64,000 bases of DNA from an uncultured Ruminococcus sp. (lineage in GTDB: Bacteria > Bacillota > Clostridia > Oscillospirales > Ruminococcaceae), in the NCBI GenBank assembly GCA_949291125.1, contig CASEUJ010000033.1, positions 1 to 64,000 of the forward strand, written 5' to 3'. The position numbers and the translations under genes are program-made. Shown in pieces: positions 25,101-33,790 of the stretch (position 1 is the stretch's first letter; the number at the start of each line of letters is the position of its first letter). Under the pieces are notes generated by a model that did no database searches, was not told where the DNA came from, and worked only from the letters and a program-made list of their open reading frames with translations.

Positions 25101-25634
25101 TTATCCCTTACAGAAACAGTCGATATAGTGGTCGATGTCTGCGGCAATAATCTCCTTTGCCGAATAGACATCTTCGACCTCATCCACTGCTGTGGTCTTA
25201 TGTTCCAGCTCTTTGTAGACCTGGAAGAAATGTACGATCTCCTCAAAAATATGGCGTGGCAGATCATCAATATTTCGATAAGAATTATACGTCGGATCAT
25301 TACACGGAATGGCAATGATCTTATCGTCGCGCTGTTCATTATCGATCATACGGATCACGCCGATCGGATAACAGCGCACCAACGTCAACGGCTGAAGCTG
25401 CTGTGAACACAACACCAACACATCCAGCGGATCGCCGTCGTCCGCATATGTCCGAGGAATAAAGCCGTAGTTGGCAGGATAATGCGTCGAGGTATAGAGG
25501 ATCCGATCCATTTCCAGAAGACCCGTTTCTTTGTTCAGTTCATACTTGACTTTACTGTTCTTCGGAATTTCGATCACCGCAACAAATTCATCAACTGTGA
25601 TCCGCTTGGGGTTCATATCATGCCAGACATTCAT
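25101..25634 (-). CDS. ppa: Inorganic pyrophosphatase (family I)
   Basis: 177 aa soluble pyrophosphatase, hydrolysing PPi to phosphate and so driving biosynthetic reactions. Motifs: IEIPKNSKVKYELNKETG (20-37), HYPANYGFIPRTYADDGDPLDVLV including the metal-binding D-x-D-P-x-D signature (about 51-75), and Lys near NDPTYNSYRNIDDLP. AAAGGGAG precedes ATG. It has its own promoter and probably reads on into prs. Confidence 0.95.
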   Translation of the reverse strand: MNVWHDMNPKRITVDEFVAVIEIPKNSKVKYELNKETGLLEMDRILYTSTHYPANYGFIPRTYADDGDPLDVLVLCSQQLQPLTLVRCYPIGVIRMIDNEQRDDKIIAIPCNDPTYNSYRNIDDLPRHIFEEIVHFFQVYKELEHKTTAVDEVEDVYSAKEIIAADIDHYIDCFCKG

Positions 25635-25709
25635 GCCATTTCTCCCTTTTCTGTTTTTATAAAATCTAAATTACTCAGACATTGCAGCGATACAAATGCC
25701 GCTATACTT

Positions 25710-25737
25710 AGTATACCATCTTTTCGGCGTTTGTCAA
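25710..25737 (-). promoter_or_regulatory. ppa promoter
   Basis: Minus strand TTGACA (25732-25737), 16-base spacer, TATACT (25710-25715). The -35 box lies in the loop and arm of the hairpin at 25725-25749. Confidence 0.75.
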
Positions 25738-25757
25738 GGCAAACGCCGGTTTTTTTT
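25725..25757 (+). terminator. Terminator-like hairpin facing away from ppa, overlapping its -35 box
   Basis: CCGGCGTTTG-type inverted repeat (CGGCGTTTG / CAAACGCCGG, 6-nt loop) followed by TTTTTTTT on the plus strand. No plus-strand gene ends here: ppa to the left is on the minus strand and moxR starts to the right. It would stop antisense transcription coming out of ppa, or a short unseen transcript. The rest of the 325-base gap (25635-25959) holds the two promoters and nothing else recognised. Confidence 0.7.
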
Positions 25758-25878
25758 CTGTTTTCCGGGTTTTTTCGCTGTTTTTACCGAAACTGAACGA
25801 AATGCCTTGGCAGGATTTACGCAATGTTGCTGGCAACCGCTGGGGACACATTTTAGCAAAGAAAATCTGCATTCCCAC

Positions 25879-25907
25879 TTGTCATCATGCTAAAACCATG
25901 CTATAAT
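25879..25907 (+). promoter_or_regulatory. Promoter of the moxR operon
   Basis: TTGTCA (25879-25884), 17-base spacer, TATAAT (25902-25907), about 53 bases upstream of the moxR ATG. Confidence 0.8.
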
Positions 25908-25959
25908 AAAGGAAGACGAAAAATGTCTGCAAATGCAGATCATCACTAGGAGGAATTAC

Positions 25960-26904
25960 ATGCAAACCGCCGCATCTCAGGCACGCCTGCTTCCTGCTGC
26001 CGTTCTCGCCGAAGTACGCAAAGCGGTGGTCGGGAAAGATCAGGTTCTCAAAAAAGTGCTCATTGCCATTCTCGCCGGCGGACATGTTCTCATGGAGGAT
26101 ATGCCCGGTGTCGGAAAGACCACGCTTGCCACGGCATTTTCTAAAGTGCTCGGACTTTCCAGCCGCCGCGTTCAGTTTACGCCAGACGTCATGCCGTCTG
26201 ACCTGACTGGATTTTCGATCTATCAAAAAGACACCGGCAAATTTGTCTTTCAACCCGGCGCGCTGTTCTGTCACCTGCTGCTTGCCGATGAGATCAACCG
26301 TACATCTAGCAAGACCCAATCGGCACTGCTGGAGGCCATGGAAGAGGGCAATGTCACAATTGAGGGGAAGACCTATATCCTGCCAAAGCCGCATCTGGTC
26401 ATCGCCACGCAGAATCCGCTTGGCAGCGTTGGGACACAATCGCTTCCGGAATCCCAGCTCGACCGGTTTCTCATGCGATTGCACATGGGCTATCCGACAT
26501 TGCAGGACGAGGTTGAGATTCTGCGCGGCAGAGCGGTACACAATCCCACTGATCACATCCGTACGATTTTGCAGCCAGAACAGCTAATGGAGCTTCAGAA
26601 ACAAACAGCGGCGATTCATGTCGATGACCGGTTGTATTACTACGCCGCATCCATCGCCAAAGAAACGCGAGAACATCCACAGGTTCTGCTTGGCATAAGT
26701 CCGCGTGGCACGCTCGGATTGATCGCAGCGGCGAAGGCGGCAGCGCTACTACACGGCAGGGAATATCTTCTGCCGGATGATATCGCACAGGTCTGTCCGG
26801 ATGTCCTTGCACACCGCATACAAACAAAAAATGGTGTCAGAGCAGAAACAGTCTTAACGCAGATCCTGCAACAGACTCCTGTGCCGACGCCCGGAAACAG
26901 GTGA
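25960..26904 (+). CDS. MoxR-family AAA+ ATPase
   Basis: 314 aa from the ATG preceded by CTAGGAGGAATTAC. Walker A is MPGVGKTTLA (about 48-57), Walker B is LLLADEINRTSSKTQSALLEAMEE (quoted in part: LLLADEINR), followed by sensor 1 (IATQNPLG) and the C-terminal lid with SPRGTLGL. MoxR proteins act as chaperones for maturation of partner complexes. It is first in a cluster with a DUF58 protein 6 bases downstream and a transglutaminase overlapping that, the classic MoxR-DUF58-TgpA arrangement. Confidence 0.93.
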   Translation: MQTAASQARLLPAAVLAEVRKAVVGKDQVLKKVLIAILAGGHVLMEDMPGVGKTTLATAFSKVLGLSSRRVQFTPDVMPSDLTGFSIYQKDTGKFVFQPGALFCHLLLADEINRTSSKTQSALLEAMEEGNVTIEGKTYILPKPHLVIATQNPLGSVGTQSLPESQLDRFLMRLHMGYPTLQDEVEILRGRAVHNPTDHIRTILQPEQLMELQKQTAAIHVDDRLYYYAASIAKETREHPQVLLGISPRGTLGLIAAAKAAALLHGREYLLPDDIAQVCPDVLAHRIQTKNGVRAETVLTQILQQTPVPTPGNR

Positions 26905-26910
26905 TACACC

Positions 26911-28020
26911 ATGTGGCTTGCAAAACTTCTTTATGCGGCACTAGCAGCGGTGGCATTGTTGTTTTCCATTTTATATCTACCAGAATTTTCAGTTTATCTG
27001 TTGATGACCGTCCTGCTGATTCCGATTTGTCTGTTCGGCCTCAGCTGGTGGGAAAAACGACATTTACGCGTAACGCTGGATGCAGCGCCAGCGCCGATCC
27101 CACCAAATACGACGTTGCTCTGCACGGTGCATTTGCACAATCGCTCTCGCCTTCCGATCAGCATGATATCCATTCAAATCCGCGTTACACACACGATCAC
27201 AAAAGAAACCATCTTTTTGGAGCAGCAAGTCAATCTGTCCGGGAAAGGACATATAAGGCTGTTATTTTCGGCAAAGCCGGAACACTGTGGGCATCTGACA
27301 TTTCATCTCTCACGAGTACGGATCTTTGATTGGCTGCGACTGTTTTCACGCAGACTTGCTGTCGATTGTGTCTGCGATGCTGTGATCCTTCCACAAATTC
27401 CCGTGCTACCTGTGCCGGATCTGCCGCAGAAGCCCATGGAAGGCGAAAAGGTTCTCATCAAAACGCCAGAACCGGAAGAGTTCCTTGGCGTAAGAGAATA
27501 TCGTGACGGCGACCGTATGCGCAGTATCCACTGGAAGCTAAGCAGCAAGTTTGATGATCCCGTGGTTCGGGAATATGGAAAATCCATTGTGCCTCCTGTC
27601 ACGGTCGCAATGGTCTATGCGCTTGATTCACAGACGCAGGACTTTGCCGCACAGGTCGATACCATGTTCGAAGCAGTAACTGTGCTGACATCAGCCCTTT
27701 GTGATATCGGCAAAACAATCCACCTGATGTTTTTTTCGGAACAAGATACAATACAGCTTACACTGCACCTTGCAAAAGAATTGACGGCACCGCTTTGTAA
27801 ATTATCCGCATCTTTGCCATCCGACGCGCTTACCCAATGTCGCAATCGCGCACAGCAAATTATGCCGGACTATTGCATTATGCAGGAAGATCATTGTATG
27901 ATACTTCTGATCCATCGTCCCGATGGAAAAGACATACATCTTCCGCTTGTTTCTGGTTCCACCATAAAAAGCATACTCCATCTTTTTGAAAACAAAATCC
28001 CACAAGGAGGTGCATCATGA
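26911..28020 (+). CDS. DUF58 domain membrane protein
   Basis: 369 aa. Two N-terminal hydrophobic segments (about 7-45), an exported beta-rich part, then the DUF58 signature REYRDGDRMRSIHWKLSSK (about 195-213) that precedes a von Willebrand A-like region. The function of the family is unsettled; it is a constant partner of MoxR ATPases and is thought to be a MoxR substrate. The stop overlaps the next start in ATGA, so translation is coupled to the transglutaminase. Confidence 0.88.
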   Translation: MWLAKLLYAALAAVALLFSILYLPEFSVYLLMTVLLIPICLFGLSWWEKRHLRVTLDAAPAPIPPNTTLLCTVHLHNRSRLPISMISIQIRVTHTITKETIFLEQQVNLSGKGHIRLLFSAKPEHCGHLTFHLSRVRIFDWLRLFSRRLAVDCVCDAVILPQIPVLPVPDLPQKPMEGEKVLIKTPEPEEFLGVREYRDGDRMRSIHWKLSSKFDDPVVREYGKSIVPPVTVAMVYALDSQTQDFAAQVDTMFEAVTVLTSALCDIGKTIHLMFFSEQDTIQLTLHLAKELTAPLCKLSASLPSDALTQCRNRAQQIMPDYCIMQEDHCMILLIHRPDGKDIHLPLVSGSTIKSILHLFENKIPQGGAS

Positions 28021-30578
28021 ATCACGACAGTACGCTGCACGTCCGACCGCACGCAATCTGCTCTGATGCACCGAAACATCACGATCGGCAGCTCTTACTA
28101 AAACAATTTCTTGCGCTATGTGGCTATGCCGGCACAATATGGGCTATGTTCTCGCTTTATGCGCCCCCCTGCTGCACATGGGTTGTCGTTTTGACCGCCT
28201 GTACGGCGCTGATAGCTGCGTTTTTTCTGGAGCGCATACGGCACTTTTCCGGCGCGCTTCGCACTCTGTGTGTCTTGTTGACGCTGTGCGTGCCGCTGAT
28301 CGCGGCAGAAAAATTCTTCATCGGCGTACAACACCTAGTGAACCAATATTACCGTCTGGCACATCGTACAGAGATCGCCTATTTCGAGATCGAATCCGAC
28401 GCAGATCCTACGATATGTGTCACGCTGGTAATATGCTGTATCGTCATTTTGCTTGCATTTTTCTTCGTCCAGTTTACCGTCCGGCGACCATTGTTCTGGC
28501 TTCCAACAGCTGTTATCGTCGTGCTGCTCGAACCGGGATTGTATATGGGAATCGCACTCCAGCCAGCTGCCGCAATCCCAGTTTTGGCATATTGCTGCGG
28601 ATTACTGGCATTACGAATCGCAATGCGGCAATCCAGCGTGAAGATCGGCAGACGCACCGCGATCCATTGCGGCATGTACATGGCACTTCTAACTGCACTT
28701 GTCTATGGCATAACCGTATTGACCAGCACATGCATCGGATATTCTCGTTCTGAATCCGATCGCATACGGCGCCGGAATTTTGCACATATGCTCCAAAGTA
28801 TTGATCTGCGTGATCCAACAAACATGGATGCACTCAGCACCTTATTTGAATCGCAAAAAGATACACAGTCTTCCGCACTCGGCACAAAATCCACACTCAA
28901 AACAGATGACTCACCACAGCTCAAAGTAACCTTCGATACGCTGCCGCAGCACACAGTTTATCTTAAAAGTTTTACGGGATGCACTTATGAAGACAATACA
29001 TGGACTGCACAAGCAGATGAATCTGTGGAAGCAGACACCATGCAGATCGGAAACATCATCGATAATTATCAATGTGCGCCTCAAAATTTCCCCTTCCTAT
29101 TCGGACGTTCGATCCAACCGGATGCATCGCTTATTCACTGTACGATCACACACGAAACATACTCCCGGCGCAGTTATCAACCCTATGCATCCTTTTCCGA
29201 CAAAGCAACCTTTTCAAACGACACATTGTGGTCGTCAAAAAACGCCACAAGCTATGACTGGATTATTCTTGAACCTTCGGAGCCAATACTTACGCTTCTG
29301 GAACAATCACCCCTTTCCCGGATCTCATATGCTATTCCAGACACAGAAGATTCCATCTTACAGCAGTTTTTCCGTGCATTGAACATCGACACATCAGAAG
29401 TCCTTTGCAGTTCCCGCTTTTCTATGATCGACGCCGCAAGCGATCCGGAAGAGATCTGCGGCAAAGTGATCCCAGTGGCACTATTCGAATCGCTTTGCTA
29501 TCGTAATTACGCACACGCTGCATATACTATGTACCCAGAAACCGAAGCACTCATAGAAGTCTACAATGCACTCACAGACTCTATCGCGCAGCAAGCATGC
29601 CCCGCAACATCGCCACTTGCACAATATGATCTGCTTGTTTCTTTGCGCGAATGGATCGCCAGTCAGACAGAATACTCCACAGCTCCCGGGAAAACACCCG
29701 GCACACGTGATTTCATCGCTTTTTTCCTCTTGGAAAACCAAAAGGGATATTGCATGCACTACGCCACAGCCGGCACCATACTTGCGCGTTATCTCGGTAT
29801 TGCTGCCCGGTATTGCGAAGGATATATCATCGGTGCAGACATGCTTACATCAGCCGAAAAAATAGAGGATGGCTATCAAATCACGCTCACCAGGGCACAG
29901 TCGCATGCATGGTGTGAATTCTACATTGATGGCTATGGCTGGATGCCGTTTGAAATGACACCTGGCTATTATTCCGAAGCCAATCAGAGTACGCCTGAAA
30001 CTTCTACGGTCGAAACTGATCCGACCTCGACGGGACAGGAAAGCCACATTTCTGCGACCACGATCGAAACAATACGTACCACAGCCCAAACGACTACAGG
30101 TACTACAGCGAGCACCAACCTCAGTGCTCATCCGTCCCGTGTCGACTTTCCTATCACAATCGCAGTCATATGTGTCATCTCTATCGGATTAGTATTGACC
30201 GCCGGATATCTCCTTCACCGCAAATTCACAAATAGGCACGCAGCGCACCTATCAGACACCACTGACCCACGCCGTGCCATTCTAACGGCATATCGCGATA
30301 CACTGTTCCTGTTACGGCTTTGCGGCATCCCCTATCACGGTGAATTGATGCTGTCATATTGCGACAAAGTACGCAGTGTATTAGCAGAGAAAAATATTTC
30401 GCCCGATGCACCGATCCAGATCATTATGCTTGCGCTCGCATCTGATTTGGGGGGCCATACACCAACCATAGAGGAGCAACGCAGCGCCGTCTCAGCACTG
30501 CACAAATTTACAGACGCTGTTCTGGCCGTACTGCCACGATCGAAACGATTTTGGATACGATTCAAGCATGGAATGTGA
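28017..30578 (+). CDS. Transglutaminase-like membrane protein (TgpA type)
   Basis: 853 aa. Six or so N-terminal transmembrane helices (to about 245), an extracytoplasmic region with the transglutaminase core, a Thr-rich linker (about 660-705), one more helix (about 712-732) and a cytoplasmic DUF4129-like tail. The catalytic triad is visible as Cys579 (KGYCMHYAT), His630 (SHAWCEFY) and an acidic Glu646 in PFEMTPG, where Asp or Glu is usual. The substrate is unknown; a protein or peptidoglycan cross-linking or protease role at the envelope is likely. Third gene of the MoxR cluster. Confidence 0.9.
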   Translation: MNHDSTLHVRPHAICSDAPKHHDRQLLLKQFLALCGYAGTIWAMFSLYAPPCCTWVVVLTACTALIAAFFLERIRHFSGALRTLCVLLTLCVPLIAAEKFFIGVQHLVNQYYRLAHRTEIAYFEIESDADPTICVTLVICCIVILLAFFFVQFTVRRPLFWLPTAVIVVLLEPGLYMGIALQPAAAIPVLAYCCGLLALRIAMRQSSVKIGRRTAIHCGMYMALLTALVYGITVLTSTCIGYSRSESDRIRRRNFAHMLQSIDLRDPTNMDALSTLFESQKDTQSSALGTKSTLKTDDSPQLKVTFDTLPQHTVYLKSFTGCTYEDNTWTAQADESVEADTMQIGNIIDNYQCAPQNFPFLFGRSIQPDASLIHCTITHETYSRRSYQPYASFSDKATFSNDTLWSSKNATSYDWIILEPSEPILTLLEQSPLSRISYAIPDTEDSILQQFFRALNIDTSEVLCSSRFSMIDAASDPEEICGKVIPVALFESLCYRNYAHAAYTMYPETEALIEVYNALTDSIAQQACPATSPLAQYDLLVSLREWIASQTEYSTAPGKTPGTRDFIAFFLLENQKGYCMHYATAGTILARYLGIAARYCEGYIIGADMLTSAEKIEDGYQITLTRAQSHAWCEFYIDGYGWMPFEMTPGYYSEANQSTPETSTVETDPTSTGQESHISATTIETIRTTAQTTTGTTASTNLSAHPSRVDFPITIAVICVISIGLVLTAGYLLHRKFTNRHAAHLSDTTDPRRAILTAYRDTLFLLRLCGIPYHGELMLSYCDKVRSVLAEKNISPDAPIQIIMLALASDLGGHTPTIEEQRSAVSALHKFTDAVLAVLPRSKRFWIRFKHGM

Positions 30579-30650
30579 TAGCCCCAATGCATTCGGATTC
30601 CACCGCCGTTTTGCTGATTTCAGAAAACACATGCAGAAAGGATGATTCTT

Positions 30651-31298
30651 ATGAAACAAAATACCCCAAAAACGCCTCGTTCCAAACGCATCCGCTATAT
30701 CCTATTTCCCTTTTTCCTGCCGCTTTGTCTGATCGCGTTGGGCATTCTCCTACTTGTCAATGAATCGCTTGTGACCAATGTATTTATTGCATTCGGTGTG
30801 ATCTGCGCTATAGTGGGAATGATCGAAGTTGTCATCTATGCCTCACGCCGTCAGTATGAAGTCCAGACATACCACCTGATCAATGGAATTGTCTGGCTCA
30901 TTGGCGGGGCTCTGCTGATCATTATTCCGCTTGCTGTGAACACGATGATTCCGGTGTTAATTGGCATATGTGTACTCGCCAGTGGTATTTCGGGTATCGC
31001 CAACACATTTTCATTCCGACACGAAGGATCAGGCATTCTGATTCCGATGCTTTTTGCAACTACAAACTGTGTGCTTGGCATCATCATCCTGATCTATGTG
31101 CTCTTTGTCAATCACAACGCCGGATGGAATGTCATCGGAATCTTGATGATCATCAGCGGTGCACTGCGAATTCTGAATGAAATTTTTGCAAGAATTTCAG
31201 TTTCCCTGAAAATTTCCGACAGTGTAAACGCTACGTCCGATTCATCTGTCCTTGATGCCGATGATATTAGCACAGACGCTAATCCCAACTCCCAATAA
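30651..31298 (+). CDS. DUF308 (HdeD-like) membrane protein
   Basis: 215 aa. The ATG at 30651 has AAAGGA upstream; one at 30642 is too close to it. Six hydrophobic helices in three hairpins (about 17-190) with the repeated GIxxIVxGI-type pattern of DUF308/HdeD, then a polar, Ser/Asp-rich tail. Role unknown; HdeD of Escherichia coli is linked to acid stress. It follows the transglutaminase by 72 bases and precedes the GH5 gene by 29, so it may belong to the same transcript. Confidence 0.75.
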   Translation: MKQNTPKTPRSKRIRYILFPFFLPLCLIALGILLLVNESLVTNVFIAFGVICAIVGMIEVVIYASRRQYEVQTYHLINGIVWLIGGALLIIIPLAVNTMIPVLIGICVLASGISGIANTFSFRHEGSGILIPMLFATTNCVLGIIILIYVLFVNHNAGWNVIGILMIISGALRILNEIFARISVSLKISDSVNATSDSSVLDADDISTDANPNSQ

Positions 31299-31327
31299 TT
31301 CTGTCTTACCAACTGGAGGAATTTTAT

Positions 31328-32695
31328 ATGAAACTGCAAAAATGGCTTGGCTTAATAACAGCAGCAGTAACATTTTCTGCCACTGCCCTTTCGCCGATAT
31401 CCGCACAAGCAACACAGACAAATGCCATGCGTGATATTTCTACCATGGAGCTCGTGCGCGATATGGGAATCGGCATCAATCTTGGCAACACCTTTGAATC
31501 CTGCGGCGATTGGATCGACCAGTGGGGAGATGGCACGCCGCATGCCTATGAAACTGCATGGGGCAGTCCGGTAATCACACAGGATATGATAGAAGGCTAT
31601 GCCGATGCCGGCTTTGGCGTTATACGCATTCCGGTGGCATGGTCAAACCTGATGGGCAATAACTATACCATCAGCGACGCCTATCTGGATCGTGTACAGG
31701 AGGTCACGGACTGGGCACTTGACAGCGGGCTTTATGTCATCCTCAATATCCACTATGACGGCGGCTGGTTCAATGACTATGCCAATACCGGCATGAGTTT
31801 CAGCGTCAACTATGATACCTGTATGGAAAAATACACTCGTATCTGGCAGCAGCTATCTGATGCTTTTGCAGAATACGGCGATTATCTCATGTTCGAATCC
31901 TTGAACGAAGAAGGGTGTTGGGACGATATCTGGAATCGCTGGAGCGGCGACAACACCAGCAAAGAACGGGCATACTCGATCTTGAACAGCATTAACCAGA
32001 CTTTTGTAGATGTTGTACGTACCTCCGGCGGCAACAATGCAGAGCGTCATCTGTTGATCGCTGGCTATGCAACAGACATTGAACTGACCTGTGACAGTCT
32101 TTTCAAGATGCCGGATGACCCGGTAAATCGATGTGCCGTTTCTGTACATTATTACACGCCATCTGACTTTGCAATCCTTGAAGAGGATGCCAGCTGGGGG
32201 CAAGCACGTTCGACATGGGGCACGCAAGCGGACTTCGAACAGCTTGATCACTACATGGACATGATGAAAAGCACCTTCATCGACAACGGCATTCCGGTAA
32301 TCATCGGTGAATACGGTTGTCCAAAAAACAACAAAGATGCAGACAGTGTAAGACTGTTCCTATCTTCCGTCTGTGAAGCAGCATACACGCGGCAACTCTG
32401 TCCAGTACTGTGGGATATCACCGGGCTGCACTATGACCGCAGCACCTGTCAAATGATCGATCCGCAATTACAGGCAGCTTTTCAAGAAATTATCGGCAAC
32501 AATGCGACGCAGACCGGCGATATCAATCTCGACGGCAGTATGACGATCGCAGATGTGATCCTGATGCAGAAATATCTGCTGGGAAATACGGCATTGTCAC
32601 AGATCCAGGCAGTACAGGCCGATTTAACTAGAGATGATTTGATCAATGGGGTCGATCTGACATTCCTGCGTCAGAAGATATGCCAACATATCTGA
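31328..32695 (+). CDS. Cellulosomal GH5 endoglucanase with type I dockerin
   Basis: 455 aa, secreted. Signal peptide 1-28 (cleavage after ISAQA), GH5 TIM barrel (about 40-385, subfamily 4-like start GIGINLGNTFE), then a dockerin (397-452) with two Ca-binding duplicated segments: GDINLDGSMTIADVILMQKY and ADLTRDDLINGVDLTFLRQK. Catalytic residues are Glu194 (SLNEEG, acid/base) and Glu328 (IIGEYG, nucleophile). It should cut beta-1,4-glucan or xyloglucan while bound to a scaffoldin cohesin; no scaffoldin is in this window. GGAGG precedes ATG and a strong terminator follows. Confidence 0.95.
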   Translation: MKLQKWLGLITAAVTFSATALSPISAQATQTNAMRDISTMELVRDMGIGINLGNTFESCGDWIDQWGDGTPHAYETAWGSPVITQDMIEGYADAGFGVIRIPVAWSNLMGNNYTISDAYLDRVQEVTDWALDSGLYVILNIHYDGGWFNDYANTGMSFSVNYDTCMEKYTRIWQQLSDAFAEYGDYLMFESLNEEGCWDDIWNRWSGDNTSKERAYSILNSINQTFVDVVRTSGGNNAERHLLIAGYATDIELTCDSLFKMPDDPVNRCAVSVHYYTPSDFAILEEDASWGQARSTWGTQADFEQLDHYMDMMKSTFIDNGIPVIIGEYGCPKNNKDADSVRLFLSSVCEAAYTRQLCPVLWDITGLHYDRSTCQMIDPQLQAAFQEIIGNNATQTGDINLDGSMTIADVILMQKYLLGNTALSQIQAVQADLTRDDLINGVDLTFLRQKICQHI

Positions 32696-32712
32696 CCAAA
32701 CAGACTGATCTC

Positions 32713-32743
32713 AAAGCCTCTCGAGGAACCGAGAGGCTTTTTG
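32713..32743 (+). terminator. Terminator of the GH5 gene
   Basis: AAAGCCTCTCG / CGAGAGGCTTTTT with a 6-nt loop, 17 bases after the stop codon. Confidence 0.9.
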
Positions 32744-32801
32744 TAAAGTCTCCGGATTCAGAAACACTACAGTTTGACCACTCCTTTTTTAAGGGTGTGG
32801 A

Positions 32802-32825
32802 CAAATAGCGCACCAAATAGCGCAC
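32802..32825 (+). repeat. 12-bp perfect tandem repeat inside the left end of the IS
   Basis: CAAATAGCGCAC occurs twice back to back (32802-32813, 32814-32825), overlapping the inner part of the left terminal repeat and lying just before the transposase -10-like TATAAT (32833-32838). A possible transposase-binding or self-regulatory site. Confidence 0.6.
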
Positions 32826-32844
32826 AATATGATATAATAAAGAT

Positions 32845-33627
32845 ATGAGAAAAGCAAAAGAAATCGCAGGGCGAAAATGTCCTCATTGTGGAAAAGCAGA
32901 AAATCAGGTGAATGCGGGAAAGAATCGTTCGGGAACACAAAGGTGCTTTTGCAAAGAATGCAAAAAATACTACACACTTGACCCGAAAACACGAGAATAT
33001 CCCGAAGAAATTCGCCAACAAGCAATCAAAACATACTATGCCGGTGCAAGCGGACGTGGTGTAGGAAAAATATTTGGCTTTAGCAAAGCCAATGTGTACA
33101 ATTGGATTAAAAAAACAGGTAGCTTAGCGGATGATTACCAAATTTTAGAGCTTGATGAATTGTACTGGTTTGTGGAGAAGAAGCCAAACACCGAAACACG
33201 GGAAAATACCTATGTTATGACAATGGTAAGCCGTTTACCACGCCAAATTGTAGGATATGATGTGGCTTTCGATAAATCCCCAGATCGAATACAGAAAATT
33301 GTTGATAGTGCTCCAATTGCAAAAAAATACTGTACCGATGGCTGGACAGGGTATATGGATGTTGTATATCCCGGTGAATATATCCGTAATGCGCATAACA
33401 AGAATGATACCTTTACGGTAGAGGGAGTAAATGCTGATCTACGACATTATATTCCTATTTTGCGTCGCCGGAGCCGATGTTTTCCACGAAAGCTTGAAAC
33501 ATTGTATGCAGTTTTGTCACTTTTCGTTGACGCATACAATGCTTTTGGTATTGCTAAAATGATTTTCAGAAAAAATCGTAACCCAAAATCTCGTGAACTA
33601 CCTTTTTGTGTTCTTGATTTCCTATAA
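32845..33627 (+). CDS. IS1-family transposase (single ORF)
   Basis: 260 aa. N-terminal zinc ribbon (Cys12-x2-Cys15 and Cys34/36/39), a helix-turn-helix around 66-92 (GVGKIFGFSKANVYNWIKK) and a DDE catalytic domain with Asp104 (LELDELYWF), Asp165 (CTDGWTGY) and Glu193 (TVEGVNADLRHY). Unlike classic IS1 there is one uninterrupted frame and no programmed frameshift. No ribosome binding site is obvious; TATAAT lies 6 bases upstream of the ATG, so a near-leaderless transcript is possible. AT-richer than its neighbours. Confidence 0.92.
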   Translation: MRKAKEIAGRKCPHCGKAENQVNAGKNRSGTQRCFCKECKKYYTLDPKTREYPEEIRQQAIKTYYAGASGRGVGKIFGFSKANVYNWIKKTGSLADDYQILELDELYWFVEKKPNTETRENTYVMTMVSRLPRQIVGYDVAFDKSPDRIQKIVDSAPIAKKYCTDGWTGYMDVVYPGEYIRNAHNKNDTFTVEGVNADLRHYIPILRRRSRCFPRKLETLYAVLSLFVDAYNAFGIAKMIFRKNRNPKSRELPFCVLDFL

Positions 33628-33664
33628 TATGCGCTTTGTGGCCACACCGTTTTTTAATAAAAAC

Positions 33665-33693
33665 TTGACAACGACGCCGGAATCTGCTATAAT
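33665..33693 (+). promoter_or_regulatory. Promoter of the thi operon
   Basis: TTGACA (33665-33670), 17-base spacer, TATAAT (33688-33693), predicted start near 33700. The IS right end is only 15 bases upstream of the -35 box, so any activator site further upstream has been displaced. Confidence 0.9.
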
Positions 33694-33699
33694 AAATAC

Positions 33700-33790
33700 G
33701 TTATAAAAAATTAAATCGGACAAATCATGGGGTACACCACCGCGGGTGTAGCCCTTTTTCTGTCTGTACGCAGAAAAGGAGGCATAACAT
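33700..33790 (+). promoter_or_regulatory. thiS leader with terminator-like hairpin and an overlapping second hairpin
   Basis: GGGGTACACC / GGGTGTAGCCC form a hairpin (33729-33754) followed by TTTTT. The same T-run can instead pair in TTTTCTG / CAGAAAA (33756-33776), next to the ribosome binding site AAAAGGAGG. Two mutually exclusive hairpins suggest attenuation. The conserved TPP riboswitch boxes (CTGAGA and so on) are absent. Confidence 0.5.

Larger units (their letters stand above)
32785..33657 (+). mobile_element. Complete IS1-like insertion sequence (857 bp) with 8-bp target duplication
   Basis: The element spans 32793-33649. Ends: GGGTGTGGACAAATAGCGCA on the left and, read inward on the other strand, CGGTGTGGCCACAAAGCGCA on the right, matching at 16 of 20 positions. 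The direct repeat TTTTTTAA flanks it at 32785-32792 and 33650-33657, the 8-bp duplication typical of IS1-family insertions. It carries one transposase gene. It landed between the GH5 terminator and the thi promoter, whose -35 box begins 8 bases beyond the right duplication. Confidence 0.9.
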
